Shown: positions 7,981 to 16,657 of the stretch, piece by piece
Layout of the letters: each line of letters begins with the position of its first letter
Position numbering within the stretch: position 1 is the stretch's first letter
Assembly: GCA_017530105.1 (NCBI GenBank)
Contig: JAFXMW010000073.1
Location: forward strand, 1-41,250
Reading direction: 5' to 3'
DNA: 41,250 bases
Source of the DNA: Bacteroidales bacterium
GTDB lineage: Bacteria > Bacteroidota > Bacteroidia > Bacteroidales > P3
The notes under the pieces: model-generated
The model's database searches: none
The model's input: the letters and a program-made list of their open reading frames with translations, nothing else
Told to the model about the DNA's origin: nothing
Position numbers and translations under genes: made by a program

Positions 7981-9801
7981 CTATTGCTGTGTGGCGAAAT
8001 AGGCGAGGATGGCTTTGGCTTTGGCGGGGCCTACAACCTTGGCGAGGTCGGCTTCGGTCTGTAGGCGTACCTCTTTCACGCTGCCGAATTTCAGGAGCAG
8101 GTCGCGGGCGGTCTTGTCGCCGATGCCGGGGATGTCGGTGAGGGCGGTGCGGAAGGTGCCTTTGCTGCGTTTGTCTTTGTGGAAGGTGATGGCAAAGCGG
8201 TGCACTTCGTTCTGTATCTGTTCCAGCAGGTGGAAGAGGGGGTCGGTGGGTTTGAGACCGACGACTTGCGGAGGGAAGCCGTAGAGCAGTTCGGAGGTGT
8301 GGTGGCGGTCGTCCTTGGCAAGGCCGGCAATGGGGATGTCGAGGTGCAGCTGGTCTTGGATTACCTGTCGTGCCACTTCCATCTGTCCGGCACCGCCATC
8401 GACCACCAGCAGTTGGGGTAGGGGCTGTCCCTCTTCGGAGAGGCGTTTGTAACGTCTAAAGATGACCTCTGCCATTGAGGCGTAATCGTCGGGGCCTTCG
8501 ACGGTTTTGATGTTGAACTTTCGGTATTCCTTGCGGTTGGGTTTGCCGTTGGTGAAGCGCACCATGGCGGCCACGGGGTAGGCACCTTGTATGTTGGAAT
8601 TGTCGAAGCACTCGATGTTGATTGGCAGCATAGGGAGTTTCAACGCCTTCTGAATACGTTCCAGCAGGTGCTGGTGCTTGCGCTGAGGCTCACCCTCATC
8701 GGGATTGACCAAGGCGCGTTGATGGCGGCATTGCAGCTGGTAAGCCTTGACGTTGCGCATGGAGAGTTCCAGCAGTTGGAGACGGTCGCCACGTGTTGGG
8801 ACGGTCTGTTTGAGATATTCTTCGGGCAGGTCGGAAACGCGCAGGGGCAACACCACCTCGCGGGCGGTGCTTTCGGTGCGCTCGTGAAGGGTGGGGATGG
8901 CGGTGGAGAGAATCTCCTCGTCGGTCTCGTCCAGCTGTTTCTTCACCTCGTGTGAGAAGCTGTAGATGATGCTACCGTTCTTGATACGCATCATGTTGAC
9001 ATAGGCATACTTATCATCGGAGACGATGCCGACGACATCCACGTCCTTGACAGAGGTGTTCACCACTGTTGAGCGGCTTTGGTATTCCTCGAGGCGGCGG
9101 ATGCGGCGTTTCACTATTTCGGCCTCCTCAAAACGCAGTTGGTCGGCCAAAGAAAGCATCTCGTGCTTCATCTCCTCCACAATGTCGGAGAAATTGCCTT
9201 TGAGAATGTTACGGATGCCGTTGATGTCGGCCATGTACTCTTCGTGAGACTGCAGCCCGGCGCAAGGTGCCTTGCAGAGACCTATCTGGTGTTTGATGCA
9301 GGGTTTCTTCTGCATCTTGTTGCATTTGCGGTAAGAAAAGAGATTGTCGATGATGTCTTGCAGTTCGCGCAGGATGCGCTGGTTGGGGTAGGGGCCGAAA
9401 TATTGCCCTTTGATATTGCGGTTTCGGGTGAAGAGCAGGCGAGGGTATTCCTCATCGGTGATGCAGAGGTAGGGGTAGGACTTGTCGTCCTTGAGCATAC
9501 TGTTGTAGCGTGGTTGGTAGCGTTTGATGAGGTTGTTCTCCAGCAGAAGGGCGTCGACCTCGGTGGCCACCACCGTGACGCGGATGTCGTAGATGTGGCG
9601 CACCAGCATCTTGATTTTAGCGCTCTTGTCCTCGTAATGGGAGAAGTAGGAACTGACGCGTCGCTGCAGGTTGCGGGCCTTGCCCACATAAATAACCGTC
9701 CCCGATTCGTCGAGGTGCTGGTACACTCCGGGGTTCTCGGGGATGGTCTTCAACCGCAAGGCTATGCGGTCGATATTCTTGTTGATTGAACTGTCAATCA
9801 T
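7981..9801 (-). CDS. uvrC: Excinuclease ABC subunit C
   Basis: UvrC makes the two incisions flanking a lesion in nucleotide excision repair. The order of domains is complete: N-terminal GIY-YIG nuclease (GVYQHL...VIYVGKARNLQRRV, about residues 25-50), a cysteine cluster (CNKMQKKPC...CKAPC), the UVR motif that contacts UvrB (about 205-240), the RNase H-like nuclease domain (IECFDNSNIQGAYPVA, LVVDGGAGQM), and a C-terminal helix-hairpin-helix (DIPGIGDKTARDLL). Length 606 is normal. Its start abuts the stop of the GldH-like gene without a gap, so it is the last gene of a minus-strand block. Confidence 0.97.
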   Translation of the reverse strand: MIDSSINKNIDRIALRLKTIPENPGVYQHLDESGTVIYVGKARNLQRRVSSYFSHYEDKSAKIKMLVRHIYDIRVTVVATEVDALLLENNLIKRYQPRYNSMLKDDKSYPYLCITDEEYPRLLFTRNRNIKGQYFGPYPNQRILRELQDIIDNLFSYRKCNKMQKKPCIKHQIGLCKAPCAGLQSHEEYMADINGIRNILKGNFSDIVEEMKHEMLSLADQLRFEEAEIVKRRIRRLEEYQSRSTVVNTSVKDVDVVGIVSDDKYAYVNMMRIKNGSIIYSFSHEVKKQLDETDEEILSTAIPTLHERTESTAREVVLPLRVSDLPEEYLKQTVPTRGDRLQLLELSMRNVKAYQLQCRHQRALVNPDEGEPQRKHQHLLERIQKALKLPMLPINIECFDNSNIQGAYPVAAMVRFTNGKPNRKEYRKFNIKTVEGPDDYASMAEVIFRRYKRLSEEGQPLPQLLVVDGGAGQMEVARQVIQDQLHLDIPIAGLAKDDRHHTSELLYGFPPQVVGLKPTDPLFHLLEQIQNEVHRFAITFHKDKRSKGTFRTALTDIPGIGDKTARDLLLKFGSVKEVRLQTEADLAKVVGPAKAKAILAYFATQQ

Positions 9802-10299
9802 TTATTCGGGATATTCCAGCTTGGCTTTTTCAATCTTGAAGTTGAGAGACTTGATGCCATGGATTTCGTACTTGCTGGTACGCTGACTCAGGTTGATGGA
9901 GTGGCTGCCCGTGGTGTTGAAGAAATAAAATTGTCGCACAGGGTGAGTGATGGAGAGCGTGCCATCGTCATTCCAGTGTCCAACCCAGTTGCCCTCGGCG
10001 TTGCGGAGAACCATGGTGGCGAACATGGTGCGTTTTTCGTGCGAGGGACTTTCAACCTCAAGCATGATGGGGATGGCAGGCTGGTGATAGCGGGAGGTGT
10101 CGACGGTGAGGTTTACGGTGAAGTTGTAGCAGTCTTCGGTATTGGCGACCTCGACGGAGTAATGCTCGGGGGTGAAGCGCAGCCACGTGTCGTTGGCGAA
10201 AGTGCGAGTCTCGTCGAGCAGTGTATTGTTTTTGCATGAACAAAGCAGTGCCGTGGTCATGACGGCCAAAAGGGTCAGGAGGGAAATGTTTTTTCTCAT
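9802..10299 (-). CDS. GldH-like lipoprotein
   Basis: The 165-residue product begins MRKNISLLTLLAVMTTALLCSC, a lipoprotein signal with Cys22 the likely lipidated residue. The ORF is open to 10410, but only this start gives a signal peptide, and it follows asd by 35 bases. The mature part has NTEDCYNFTVNLTVDTSRYH, MVLRNAEGNWVGHWND, HPVRQFYFFNTTGSHSINL and a final GIKSLNFKIEKAKLEYP. This follows the beta-rich plan of GldH, a gliding-motility and type IX secretion-associated lipoprotein. The overall match is inferred from motif order and is not certain. The CHU_C-ended protein two genes upstream fits a type IX-related context. Confidence 0.5.
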   Translation of the reverse strand: MRKNISLLTLLAVMTTALLCSCKNNTLLDETRTFANDTWLRFTPEHYSVEVANTEDCYNFTVNLTVDTSRYHQPAIPIMLEVESPSHEKRTMFATMVLRNAEGNWVGHWNDDGTLSITHPVRQFYFFNTTGSHSINLSQRTSKYEIHGIKSLNFKIEKAKLEYPE

Positions 10300-10334
10300 G
10301 TTGAAAGATATGACAGAATAAAAGGATTGATAGA

Positions 10335-11375
10335 TTACTTTGTGAGTTGTTGAAGAATCTGAATGGCATTGGTGGCGGCACCCTTGCGCAGGTTGTCCGA
10401 CACTACCCATAGGTTCAGTGTGCGGGGTTGCGAGGGGTCGCGGCGTATGCGTCCCACAAACACATCGTCTTTGTTATGGGCCATAACGGGAGTGGGGTAT
10501 AGGTTGTGGGCGGGGTCGTCACACAGTGTCACCCCCGGGGTCTCAGCCATCAGGCGGCGTGCCTCGTCGAGGTTGTATTCCTCGCAAAACTCCACATTCA
10601 CCGACTCGCTGTGACCGCCCACCACCGGCACACGTGCCACGGTGGCACTCACCATAATGTCCGGAGCGCCCAGTATCTTGCGGCTTTCGTTCACCAGTTT
10701 TTCCTCCTCGGTGGTGTAGCCGTCGGGCAGGAAATCGCCCCCGTGGGGGAACAGGTTGCGGAATATCTGGCAAGGGTAGGCGGGCTGGTAGCTCTCACCC
10801 AGTTCCTTCTCTATAGTGGGACGTAACTGCGAGCTGGCCACCTCGTTGCGGAAGAAATAGTCCTCCTCGGCTTCAAGCTGGCGCACAGCCTTGATGCCTG
10901 TGCCGGTGATACTCTGGTAGGTGGACACCACCATGCGGCGGATGCGCCACCGACGGTGCAGCCTCGACACGGCCAATACCAGCTGTATGGTGGAGCAGTT
11001 GGGGTTGGCGATGATGCGGGTGTCGGGGGTAACGGTGTCGATGTTAATCTCCGGCACCACCAACGGCACGTCGTCGTGCATACGCCAGCAGGATGAATTG
11101 TCAATCACGGTGCAGCCCACTGCTGCAAACTGTGGGGCGTATTGGCGCGAGGTGGAGGCACCAGCCGAGAAAATGGCATACTGCGGGTGAGCGGCGATGG
11201 CATCCTCCACACCCATCACCCTTAATTTTCGTCCGGCAAAGTCAATCTCTTTCCCCACCGACTTGGGCGAGGCGGCAGCAAGGATTTCACATTCCGCGAA
11301 GCCTCTTTCCTGCAGCACCTTCAGCATCACTCCGCCCACGAGCCCTGTGGCTCCTACAACAGCAATTTTCATCAT
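10335..11375 (-). CDS. asd: Aspartate-semialdehyde dehydrogenase
   Basis: It reduces aspartyl phosphate to aspartate semialdehyde with NADPH, the branch step to lysine/diaminopimelate, threonine and methionine. The N-terminal Rossmann motif is VVGATGLVGGVML. The active-site cysteine is Cys127 in NPNCSTIQ, and the substrate-binding/catalytic region VVGGHSESVNVEF is present. Length 346 is normal. Two ATGs in tandem (11375 and 11372) are equally plausible starts. It begins five bases after the stop of the CHU_C protein gene and is probably cotranscribed with it. Confidence 0.95.
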   Translation of the reverse strand: MMKIAVVGATGLVGGVMLKVLQERGFAECEILAAASPKSVGKEIDFAGRKLRVMGVEDAIAAHPQYAIFSAGASTSRQYAPQFAAVGCTVIDNSSCWRMHDDVPLVVPEINIDTVTPDTRIIANPNCSTIQLVLAVSRLHRRWRIRRMVVSTYQSITGTGIKAVRQLEAEEDYFFRNEVASSQLRPTIEKELGESYQPAYPCQIFRNLFPHGGDFLPDGYTTEEEKLVNESRKILGAPDIMVSATVARVPVVGGHSESVNVEFCEEYNLDEARRLMAETPGVTLCDDPAHNLYPTPVMAHNKDDVFVGRIRRDPSQPRTLNLWVVSDNLRKGAATNAIQILQQLTK

Positions 11376-11380
11376 GGTCT

Positions 11381-13723
11381 TTATCTCAATAATGTAATGG
11401 TCCCTTTCAGTTCTTGGGTCATCAGTGGTTCAAGCGAGTTGCGGTAGCGGATAATATACACATAGGTGCCTTGGGCGCAAGGGCGACCCTGCATGTCGGT
11501 GCCGTCCCAATAGCCTCCGGGGCACTCGAAGAACGCCACTTGTTCGCCCCTCCGGTTGTATATCCACACCAGTATCTCGGTCACATTTCCCTGAATAAAT
11601 GGTTCGAAACGGTTGTTCGATTCCTTCCCCGGAGTAAAGACGTTGGGGATAAACTCCGAGATGCGGTGCAGCGGGATGACCGATTTCGCCGTGTCGTCGC
11701 AGCCGAAGTCGTTGTGTACAGCCAGCCGCACGTCCACACTGTCCACCCCGCTCAAGGGGAAGATGAAACTGGTTTGGGGCTGGGTGCTTGTACGGCCGTC
11801 GGGGAACAGCCACATGCGGCTGTCGTGGCCGTAGCTCAGGTCGGTCAAATCAATAGTCAACTGGTCGATAGTAGCCACTTCGGGCGAATGGCCGATGATG
11901 GCCTTCATAGGTACAAAGGTGAAGTCGAGGGTGACAATGCTGTCGCAGCCCCATTCGTTTTTCAGGTGTACGGTATCGCTCTCGCGGGTGTCGGTGTTGT
12001 CCTGGCTGTAGGTTTTGCCGTTAAGCCAGGTGTAAGGTTTGCAGTCCATCACCTTGTCGGTGTTGTAGCTCAAGTCCGACACCACAAGGTGCAGGTGACG
12101 GGTGCTGTCGCACTCGGTGACGGAGTAGAAGTGTTTGCTTGTGTCGACAGGAGTGCGGAAGGTCATATTATTCCATGTGTACGACTCGCCTTGGCAGATT
12201 CCGGCAGTGTCGTAAAAATGGTAGTTGGGGTAGGTGACGATAAGCAGACTGTCGAAGTTCATGCAACCATTATGGAACGAGGCGGTGCAGAAAATCCATG
12301 TCGAGTCGATATGGTTTTGTGTCAAGGTGCCTGTCTGGTCGTTCAAAACGGCCTCGATGCCGTTCACCGTCAAGGCACTGGGGGGCATGAGTATTCGTTG
12401 CCCGTTGAACTCCTTCACTGCACTCCAGCCGCAGGAGTCGAGGGTTTGGATGTCGGAGGGGTATTGCAGCGAGATAGTAGTGCGTTCGCCCTCGCATAGT
12501 ATAATGTCGTCCGAAATCAAGTTCATGCTTCGCGAAGTGTCCATACCCACGGTAATGGTGTCGCGCATACTTTGTCCGTCCAAGCCGTACCAATAACCGT
12601 TGGCGCCGCGATAGACACATTTCACCAAGTATTTTGTAGTGCGGGTGGGGGTGATACTGACAATGGAATTGTCGGCTGAGAGGTAGTACCCATTAGTGTC
12701 GTTGGGGTCTTGTGTGAACTGAACCGAGTCGATGATATTGCCGTCGGCGTCCTCAAACAGCCTCCACCAAGTGGTGTTGCTTGACGTCTCGCCCTGCGGG
12801 GTGAAACGCCAAGCCTCGTAGGAACACGTGTCTAACCAGAAGCCTGTCTGGTTTCCCCGATTCGGGGCAACAAATGCCCCCGGTGAGTTGGCTTCGATGT
12901 AGTAGGAGGGGTCACCAATGTAATTGAAATCGTGATAGTGAGAGACCTGTGTTGTTCCTGTTGCATTCTGTATGCCTACAAGACCCTCACCCTGGTTGGC
13001 TGTGGCACAACAACTGCGTCTTTTAATATGTACCTCGATGATGTTGGTACCCTCGTAACACACTATTTGGTATGTGGAACGTTGGTTTGCAGCCTGATGT
13101 GAGGAAGCCGGATACAATGGAACTTCGTTTACACTGGCACAAAGATAACGGCATGGATATTCGCCTCCCACATAGCGGAACATACCCTGCGTGGTACTTA
13201 GTCCTGAGCCAGGGTCGATATCCTCGTAAACACCGTAAATGGCATTTCTCTCAGGGAAAGTAGTGTTGGGAATGGGCAGCTTGTCATAAAAACGATATTC
13301 GCAACGTTGTCCCACTTTTGACAAATCGAATGATACAAGACCGTTTGAGCCTACCACAGCTTGAGTGTATGGGAGGCCGAAAAACATGAAAGTGAATGGG
13401 AAAGAAATAGCCGAATTCTCCCATGCATCATCAGAGCTGATGTTCAGTCGCGACCCGGCGTGGAAGGTGGGGTCAACAGGGTTGTAGGGTATGGAGTCGA
13501 TAATGTATGATTCGTTGAAGTGTTGTGTGGTGATGAATGCATCGCAATGCAATGTCAGGCTGCCGTTCTTGCAGTTCACCAAGGTGTCCCAGCCGTTTTG
13601 ATGGCATATTGGCGAGAGTTCGTGGTCGTATTTGGCATCAATCGTTATTTCGGGGCATTGTGCATGGCTGCCTGTGGCAGCCATAATGAAAAGGGATAGT
13701 GTCAATAGTATTTTTCTTCTCAT
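11381..13723 (-). CDS. Large secreted protein with gliding-motility-type (CHU_C) C-terminal domain
   Basis: The 780-residue protein has a signal peptide (MRRKILLTLSLFIMAATG, cut probably after HAQ). The long extracellular part is rich in Cys, Asp, Thr and aromatic residues, with repeated beta-sandwich-like stretches. An early segment (SFPFTFMFFGLPYTQAVVGS, NGLVSF) resembles nidogen-like or similar adhesive modules. The last about 90 residues (FIPNVFTPGKESNNRFEPF ... LVWIYNRRGEQVAFFE ... YWDGTDMQGRPCAQGTYVY) are the CHU_C / gliding motility-associated C-terminal domain, a sorting signal for type IX secretion with surface attachment. It heads the minus-strand block and likely acts on the cell surface; its ligand is unknown. 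Confidence 0.85.
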   Translation of the reverse strand: MRRKILLTLSLFIMAATGSHAQCPEITIDAKYDHELSPICHQNGWDTLVNCKNGSLTLHCDAFITTQHFNESYIIDSIPYNPVDPTFHAGSRLNISSDDAWENSAISFPFTFMFFGLPYTQAVVGSNGLVSFDLSKVGQRCEYRFYDKLPIPNTTFPERNAIYGVYEDIDPGSGLSTTQGMFRYVGGEYPCRYLCASVNEVPLYPASSHQAANQRSTYQIVCYEGTNIIEVHIKRRSCCATANQGEGLVGIQNATGTTQVSHYHDFNYIGDPSYYIEANSPGAFVAPNRGNQTGFWLDTCSYEAWRFTPQGETSSNTTWWRLFEDADGNIIDSVQFTQDPNDTNGYYLSADNSIVSITPTRTTKYLVKCVYRGANGYWYGLDGQSMRDTITVGMDTSRSMNLISDDIILCEGERTTISLQYPSDIQTLDSCGWSAVKEFNGQRILMPPSALTVNGIEAVLNDQTGTLTQNHIDSTWIFCTASFHNGCMNFDSLLIVTYPNYHFYDTAGICQGESYTWNNMTFRTPVDTSKHFYSVTECDSTRHLHLVVSDLSYNTDKVMDCKPYTWLNGKTYSQDNTDTRESDTVHLKNEWGCDSIVTLDFTFVPMKAIIGHSPEVATIDQLTIDLTDLSYGHDSRMWLFPDGRTSTQPQTSFIFPLSGVDSVDVRLAVHNDFGCDDTAKSVIPLHRISEFIPNVFTPGKESNNRFEPFIQGNVTEILVWIYNRRGEQVAFFECPGGYWDGTDMQGRPCAQGTYVYIIRYRNSLEPLMTQELKGTITLLR

Positions 13724-13919
13724 AAAATATAGTTTTAATAATTAACGCGTCTTTTATAATATTATTGTATATTGTTTCATTATAAGACACACAACATGCC
13801 TTTTTGTTGCACTTTATTAACATTATTTATGATTGTTCATTTGCCACAATGCCCTGTCCGTCCGGGTACGCATTGGTGTCGCAGTTTGTCAATGGGTTTT
13901 ACTATGGTTGTGTGGCAGT

Positions 13920-13978
13920 TGTATATTCATTCGATATATAACGAATATATATATGATATATAGGTGATATATATGTAA
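13920..13978. repeat. AT-rich stretch of repeated GATATAT units
   Basis: The segment includes an inverted repeat ATTCG / CGAAT (13929-13933 and 13942-13946) and several GATATAT or ATATAT units. It sits in the 400-base gap between the CHU_C gene and hppA. Apart from the hppA terminator I see no gene in this gap. Confidence 0.5.
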
Positions 13979-14040
13979 TGGGGAAAAGGCTGGTTTGCAG
14001 CGTTGTGGGAATTGCTTTGGTTGGGGGTGGCAGCCCGTTG

Positions 14041-14097
14041 ACAAAAATATAACGTCCGTGTTCAAACCTGCTTGAAGGGTTGTTGCACGGGCGTTAT
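14041..14097 (-). terminator. Rho-independent terminator of hppA
   Basis: On the minus strand, ATAACGCCCGTG (14097-14086) pairs with CACGGACGTTAT (14060-14049), one mismatch in 12, and the stem is followed by ATTTTTGT. It lies about 25 bases behind the hppA stop. Confidence 0.75.
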
Positions 14098-14122
14098 AAC
14101 AATCTGATTCCGATGTTCTATG

Positions 14123-16519
14123 CTATTCGATTCTCATTTTGTAGAATGAGCGGTAGGCGAAAAAGATGGCGATGGCCAGGAAAACGAGTCCGAACCAGGG
14201 CGCAATGTGGCGGAAGCCTTCGCTGATGGCTATCTCCATGGCCAGCACACCGAAGAGGGTGGTGAACTTGATGATGGGGTTGAGAGCCACTGAGGAGGTG
14301 TCCTTGAAGGGGTCGCCCACGGTGTCGCCCACAACGCTGGCTTCGTGGAGGGCGGTGTTTTTGGCGTGCATGTCCACTTCCACCACTTTTTTGCCATTGT
14401 CCCAGGCGCCGCCGGCGTTGGCCATGTAGACGGCTTGGAAGAGTCCGAAGACGGCAATGCTGATGAGGTAGCTGATGAAGAGGCACACGGCATTCTGGCC
14501 GCCGATGCTTTCGGGCGAGGAGAAGCAGGCGAAGGCCAGCGCGAAGCAGAAGATGGCAATGAAGATGTTAATCATGCCTTTCTGGGCGTAGTCGGTGCAG
14601 ATTTTCACCACTTCCTGGCTCTTTTCGGTATCGGCTTTCTTGGGAGCGTCGGCGTCGAGTTTGATGTTGCCTTCGATGTATTTGACGGCGCGGTTGGCAC
14701 CGGTGGTGACGGCCTGCATGGAGGCGCCTGTGAACCAATAGATGACGCATCCGCCAAGGATGAAGCCTATGATGCTATAGGGGTTGAGCAGGTTGAGGAT
14801 GGTGGCGGGTTCGATGCCGAGGGTTTTCTGTATGAGCAGGATGAGGGAGAAAATCATGGTTGTGGCACCCACCACTGCGGTGCCGATGAGCACGGGTTTG
14901 GCGGTGGCTTTGAAGGTGTTGCCTGCGCCGTCGTTGGCTTCGAGGTAGTATTTGGCTTTTTCGAAGTCGGGGGTGAAGCCGAACTCCTGTTTGATTTCGC
15001 GCGTGGCTTTCTCTTTGTCGTCCTCAATGAGCGAGAGTTCGTAGACACTTTGTGCGTTGTCGGTGACGGGGCCGTAGCTGTCGACGGCAATGGTGACGGG
15101 ACCCATACCCAACATGCCGAAGGCCACGAGGCCAAAGGCGAAGATGGTGTAGTAGCTGCCGAAAACGGGGGAGAGGTCGAAGGCGGTGGAGGTCATGTAG
15201 GCGATAATCATGAGGACAACAAAGACCAGACCCGTCCAGAAGGCTCCCATGTTGCCTGCCACGATACCGCTGAGGATGTTGAGCGAGGCACCGCCTTTGT
15301 CGGAGGCTTTGACCACCTCTTTAACGTGCTTGGAGGTGGGGGAGGTGAAGAACTTGGTGAATTCGGGGATGAGGGCGGCACCCAGGGTGCCGCAGCTGAT
15401 GATTACTGCCAGGGCAAGCCAGTAGCTGTGGCCCAGCGGAGCAAGGAGGTAGTAGCTGGCAAGGAAGGTGCCGGCAATGCTGAGGAGCGAGGTAATCCAC
15501 ACCAGGCTGGTGAGGGGCTTTTCGAAGTCGAGGTTGTCGGCGTGGCCGTAGCGTGCGCGGGCAATGGCTCCGTTGATGTAGTAGGCAAGCACTGAGGCAA
15601 TGATGCCGAGGATACGCATGACGAAAATCCACACCAGCAGGCGCACTTGGTATTCGGGCGGGACGGCCAGGAGGATGAAGCTGACGAGGGCCACACCGGT
15701 GACGCCGTAGGTTTCGAAACCGTCGGCGGTGGGTCCGATGCTGTCGCCGGCGTTGTCGCCTGTGCAGTCGGCAATGACACCGGGGTTGCGCGGGTCGTCC
15801 TCGCCGATATGGAACACCACTTTCATCAGGTCGCTGCCGATGTCGGCAATCTTGGTGAAGATGCCTCCGGCAATGCGCAGGGCACTGGCGCCCAAGCTTT
15901 CGCCGATGGCAAAGCCGATGAAGCAACTGCCAGCCAGGTGTTCAGGCATGAAGAGGAGGATGACAAGCATAAGGACAAGCTCGATGCAGATGAGAACGAT
16001 GCCGATGCTCATGCCGGCCCGCAGGGGGATGTTGAGGAGGTCGAGGGGTTTGCGGCGCAGTGAGGCGAAGGCCATGCGGCTGTTGGCGTAGGTGTTCATG
16101 CGGACGCCGAACCAGGCCACGCCATAGGAACCGAGGATGCCGATGACGGTCCAGGCCAGCACCAGGCATACGGCTCCGGCCGACATGTGGCTGAGCACCC
16201 CAAAATAGAGAGCGATGGCAGCGCCAATGAAAACAAACAGAACGACGAGGAATTTGCCTTGCTGCTTAAGGTAGGTGGAGCAGGTCTTGAAAATCACGTT
16301 GCCAATTTCAAGCATCGACTGGTGGGCTTTGAGACGGCGCACTTTGAAAAATTGCCAAAGACCGAAGGCAAGGCCAATGACTACAATAAGAAATCCCCAA
16401 TAGAGAATTTGGGTGTCGGGATTGTGAGCGAACCCGCTCGGCATTTCTAAATCTGCTTCGCTTGCGTGAACAAAAAATGGGAGGGCAAGGGAGGCCAATG
16501 CAGTTGCTAATTTTTTCAT
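14123..16519 (-). CDS. hppA: Membrane-bound ion-translocating pyrophosphatase
   Basis: It hydrolyses pyrophosphate and pumps Na+ and/or H+ across the inner membrane. The 798-residue protein opens with a hydrophobic segment (MKKLATALASLALPFFVHA) and has many transmembrane helices. The active-site loops appear as EDDPRNPGVIAD, TGDNAGDSIGPTADGFETYG and, near the end, DTVGDPFKDTSSVALNP. This set is typical of Bacteroides-type pyrophosphatases, some of which are described as pumping both Na+ and H+. The signature GNTFKAT has Lys537 at the position often used to predict potassium dependence. The frame is open to 16582, but that start would lie upstream of the predicted transcription start, so 16519 is preferred. 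Confidence 0.93.
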   Translation of the reverse strand: MKKLATALASLALPFFVHASEADLEMPSGFAHNPDTQILYWGFLIVVIGLAFGLWQFFKVRRLKAHQSMLEIGNVIFKTCSTYLKQQGKFLVVLFVFIGAAIALYFGVLSHMSAGAVCLVLAWTVIGILGSYGVAWFGVRMNTYANSRMAFASLRRKPLDLLNIPLRAGMSIGIVLICIELVLMLVILLFMPEHLAGSCFIGFAIGESLGASALRIAGGIFTKIADIGSDLMKVVFHIGEDDPRNPGVIADCTGDNAGDSIGPTADGFETYGVTGVALVSFILLAVPPEYQVRLLVWIFVMRILGIIASVLAYYINGAIARARYGHADNLDFEKPLTSLVWITSLLSIAGTFLASYYLLAPLGHSYWLALAVIISCGTLGAALIPEFTKFFTSPTSKHVKEVVKASDKGGASLNILSGIVAGNMGAFWTGLVFVVLMIIAYMTSTAFDLSPVFGSYYTIFAFGLVAFGMLGMGPVTIAVDSYGPVTDNAQSVYELSLIEDDKEKATREIKQEFGFTPDFEKAKYYLEANDGAGNTFKATAKPVLIGTAVVGATTMIFSLILLIQKTLGIEPATILNLLNPYSIIGFILGGCVIYWFTGASMQAVTTGANRAVKYIEGNIKLDADAPKKADTEKSQEVVKICTDYAQKGMINIFIAIFCFALAFACFSSPESIGGQNAVCLFISYLISIAVFGLFQAVYMANAGGAWDNGKKVVEVDMHAKNTALHEASVVGDTVGDPFKDTSSVALNPIIKFTTLFGVLAMEIAISEGFRHIAPWFGLVFLAIAIFFAYRSFYKMRIE

Positions 16520-16561
16520 AGACAGTTTTATTGATGAATAAATCCTATTTTTACGAAAATA

Positions 16562-16591
16562 CAAATATACTAATTTTCGCAATGATACAAA
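16562..16591 (-). promoter_or_regulatory. Promoter of hppA (-33 TTTG, -7 TATATTTG)
   Basis: On the minus strand TTTG (16591-16588) is followed after 18 bases by TATATTTG (16569-16562), a good match to the Bacteroidota consensus. Transcription would start near 16556, leaving a leader of about 36 bases before ATG 16519. A CGAAAAT / ATTTTCG inverted repeat (16554-16560, 16573-16579) is centred on the -7 box. Confidence 0.75.
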
Positions 16592-16600
16592 AAAAAATTG

Positions 16601-16608
16601 TAATTTTG
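16601..16608 (+). promoter_or_regulatory. -7 box upstream of argS
   Basis: TAATTTTG matches TAnnTTTG; no good -33 element is present at the expected distance. Transcription would start near 16613, about 45 bases before the argS ATG. It is back to back with the hppA promoter. Confidence 0.55.
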
Positions 16609-16657
16609 CATTTTAATTTATGCTTTAGAACATACTTGAGAAAACGTACAAATTACT

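Noticed and set aside
10300-10410. N-terminal extension of the GldH-like protein overlapping asd
   Set aside because: The extension has no signal-peptide character; the internal Met gives a perfect lipoprotein start.
13920-13978. CRISPR or iteron array
   Set aside because: The GATATAT units are short, irregular and without spacers of constant length; simple AT-rich sequence is enough to explain them.
14345-15595. 416-codon plus-strand frame opposite hppA
   Set aside because: Gly/Glu/Val-rich antisense shadow of a well-supported membrane protein.
16520-16582. Upstream ATG extending HppA by 21 residues
   Set aside because: It lies upstream of the predicted transcription start, and the shorter form begins with a proper hydrophobic segment.
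16530-16620. dif recombination site at the composition switch
   Set aside because: The inverted repeat there does not resemble known XerC/XerD arm sequences and is better explained as a promoter operator.
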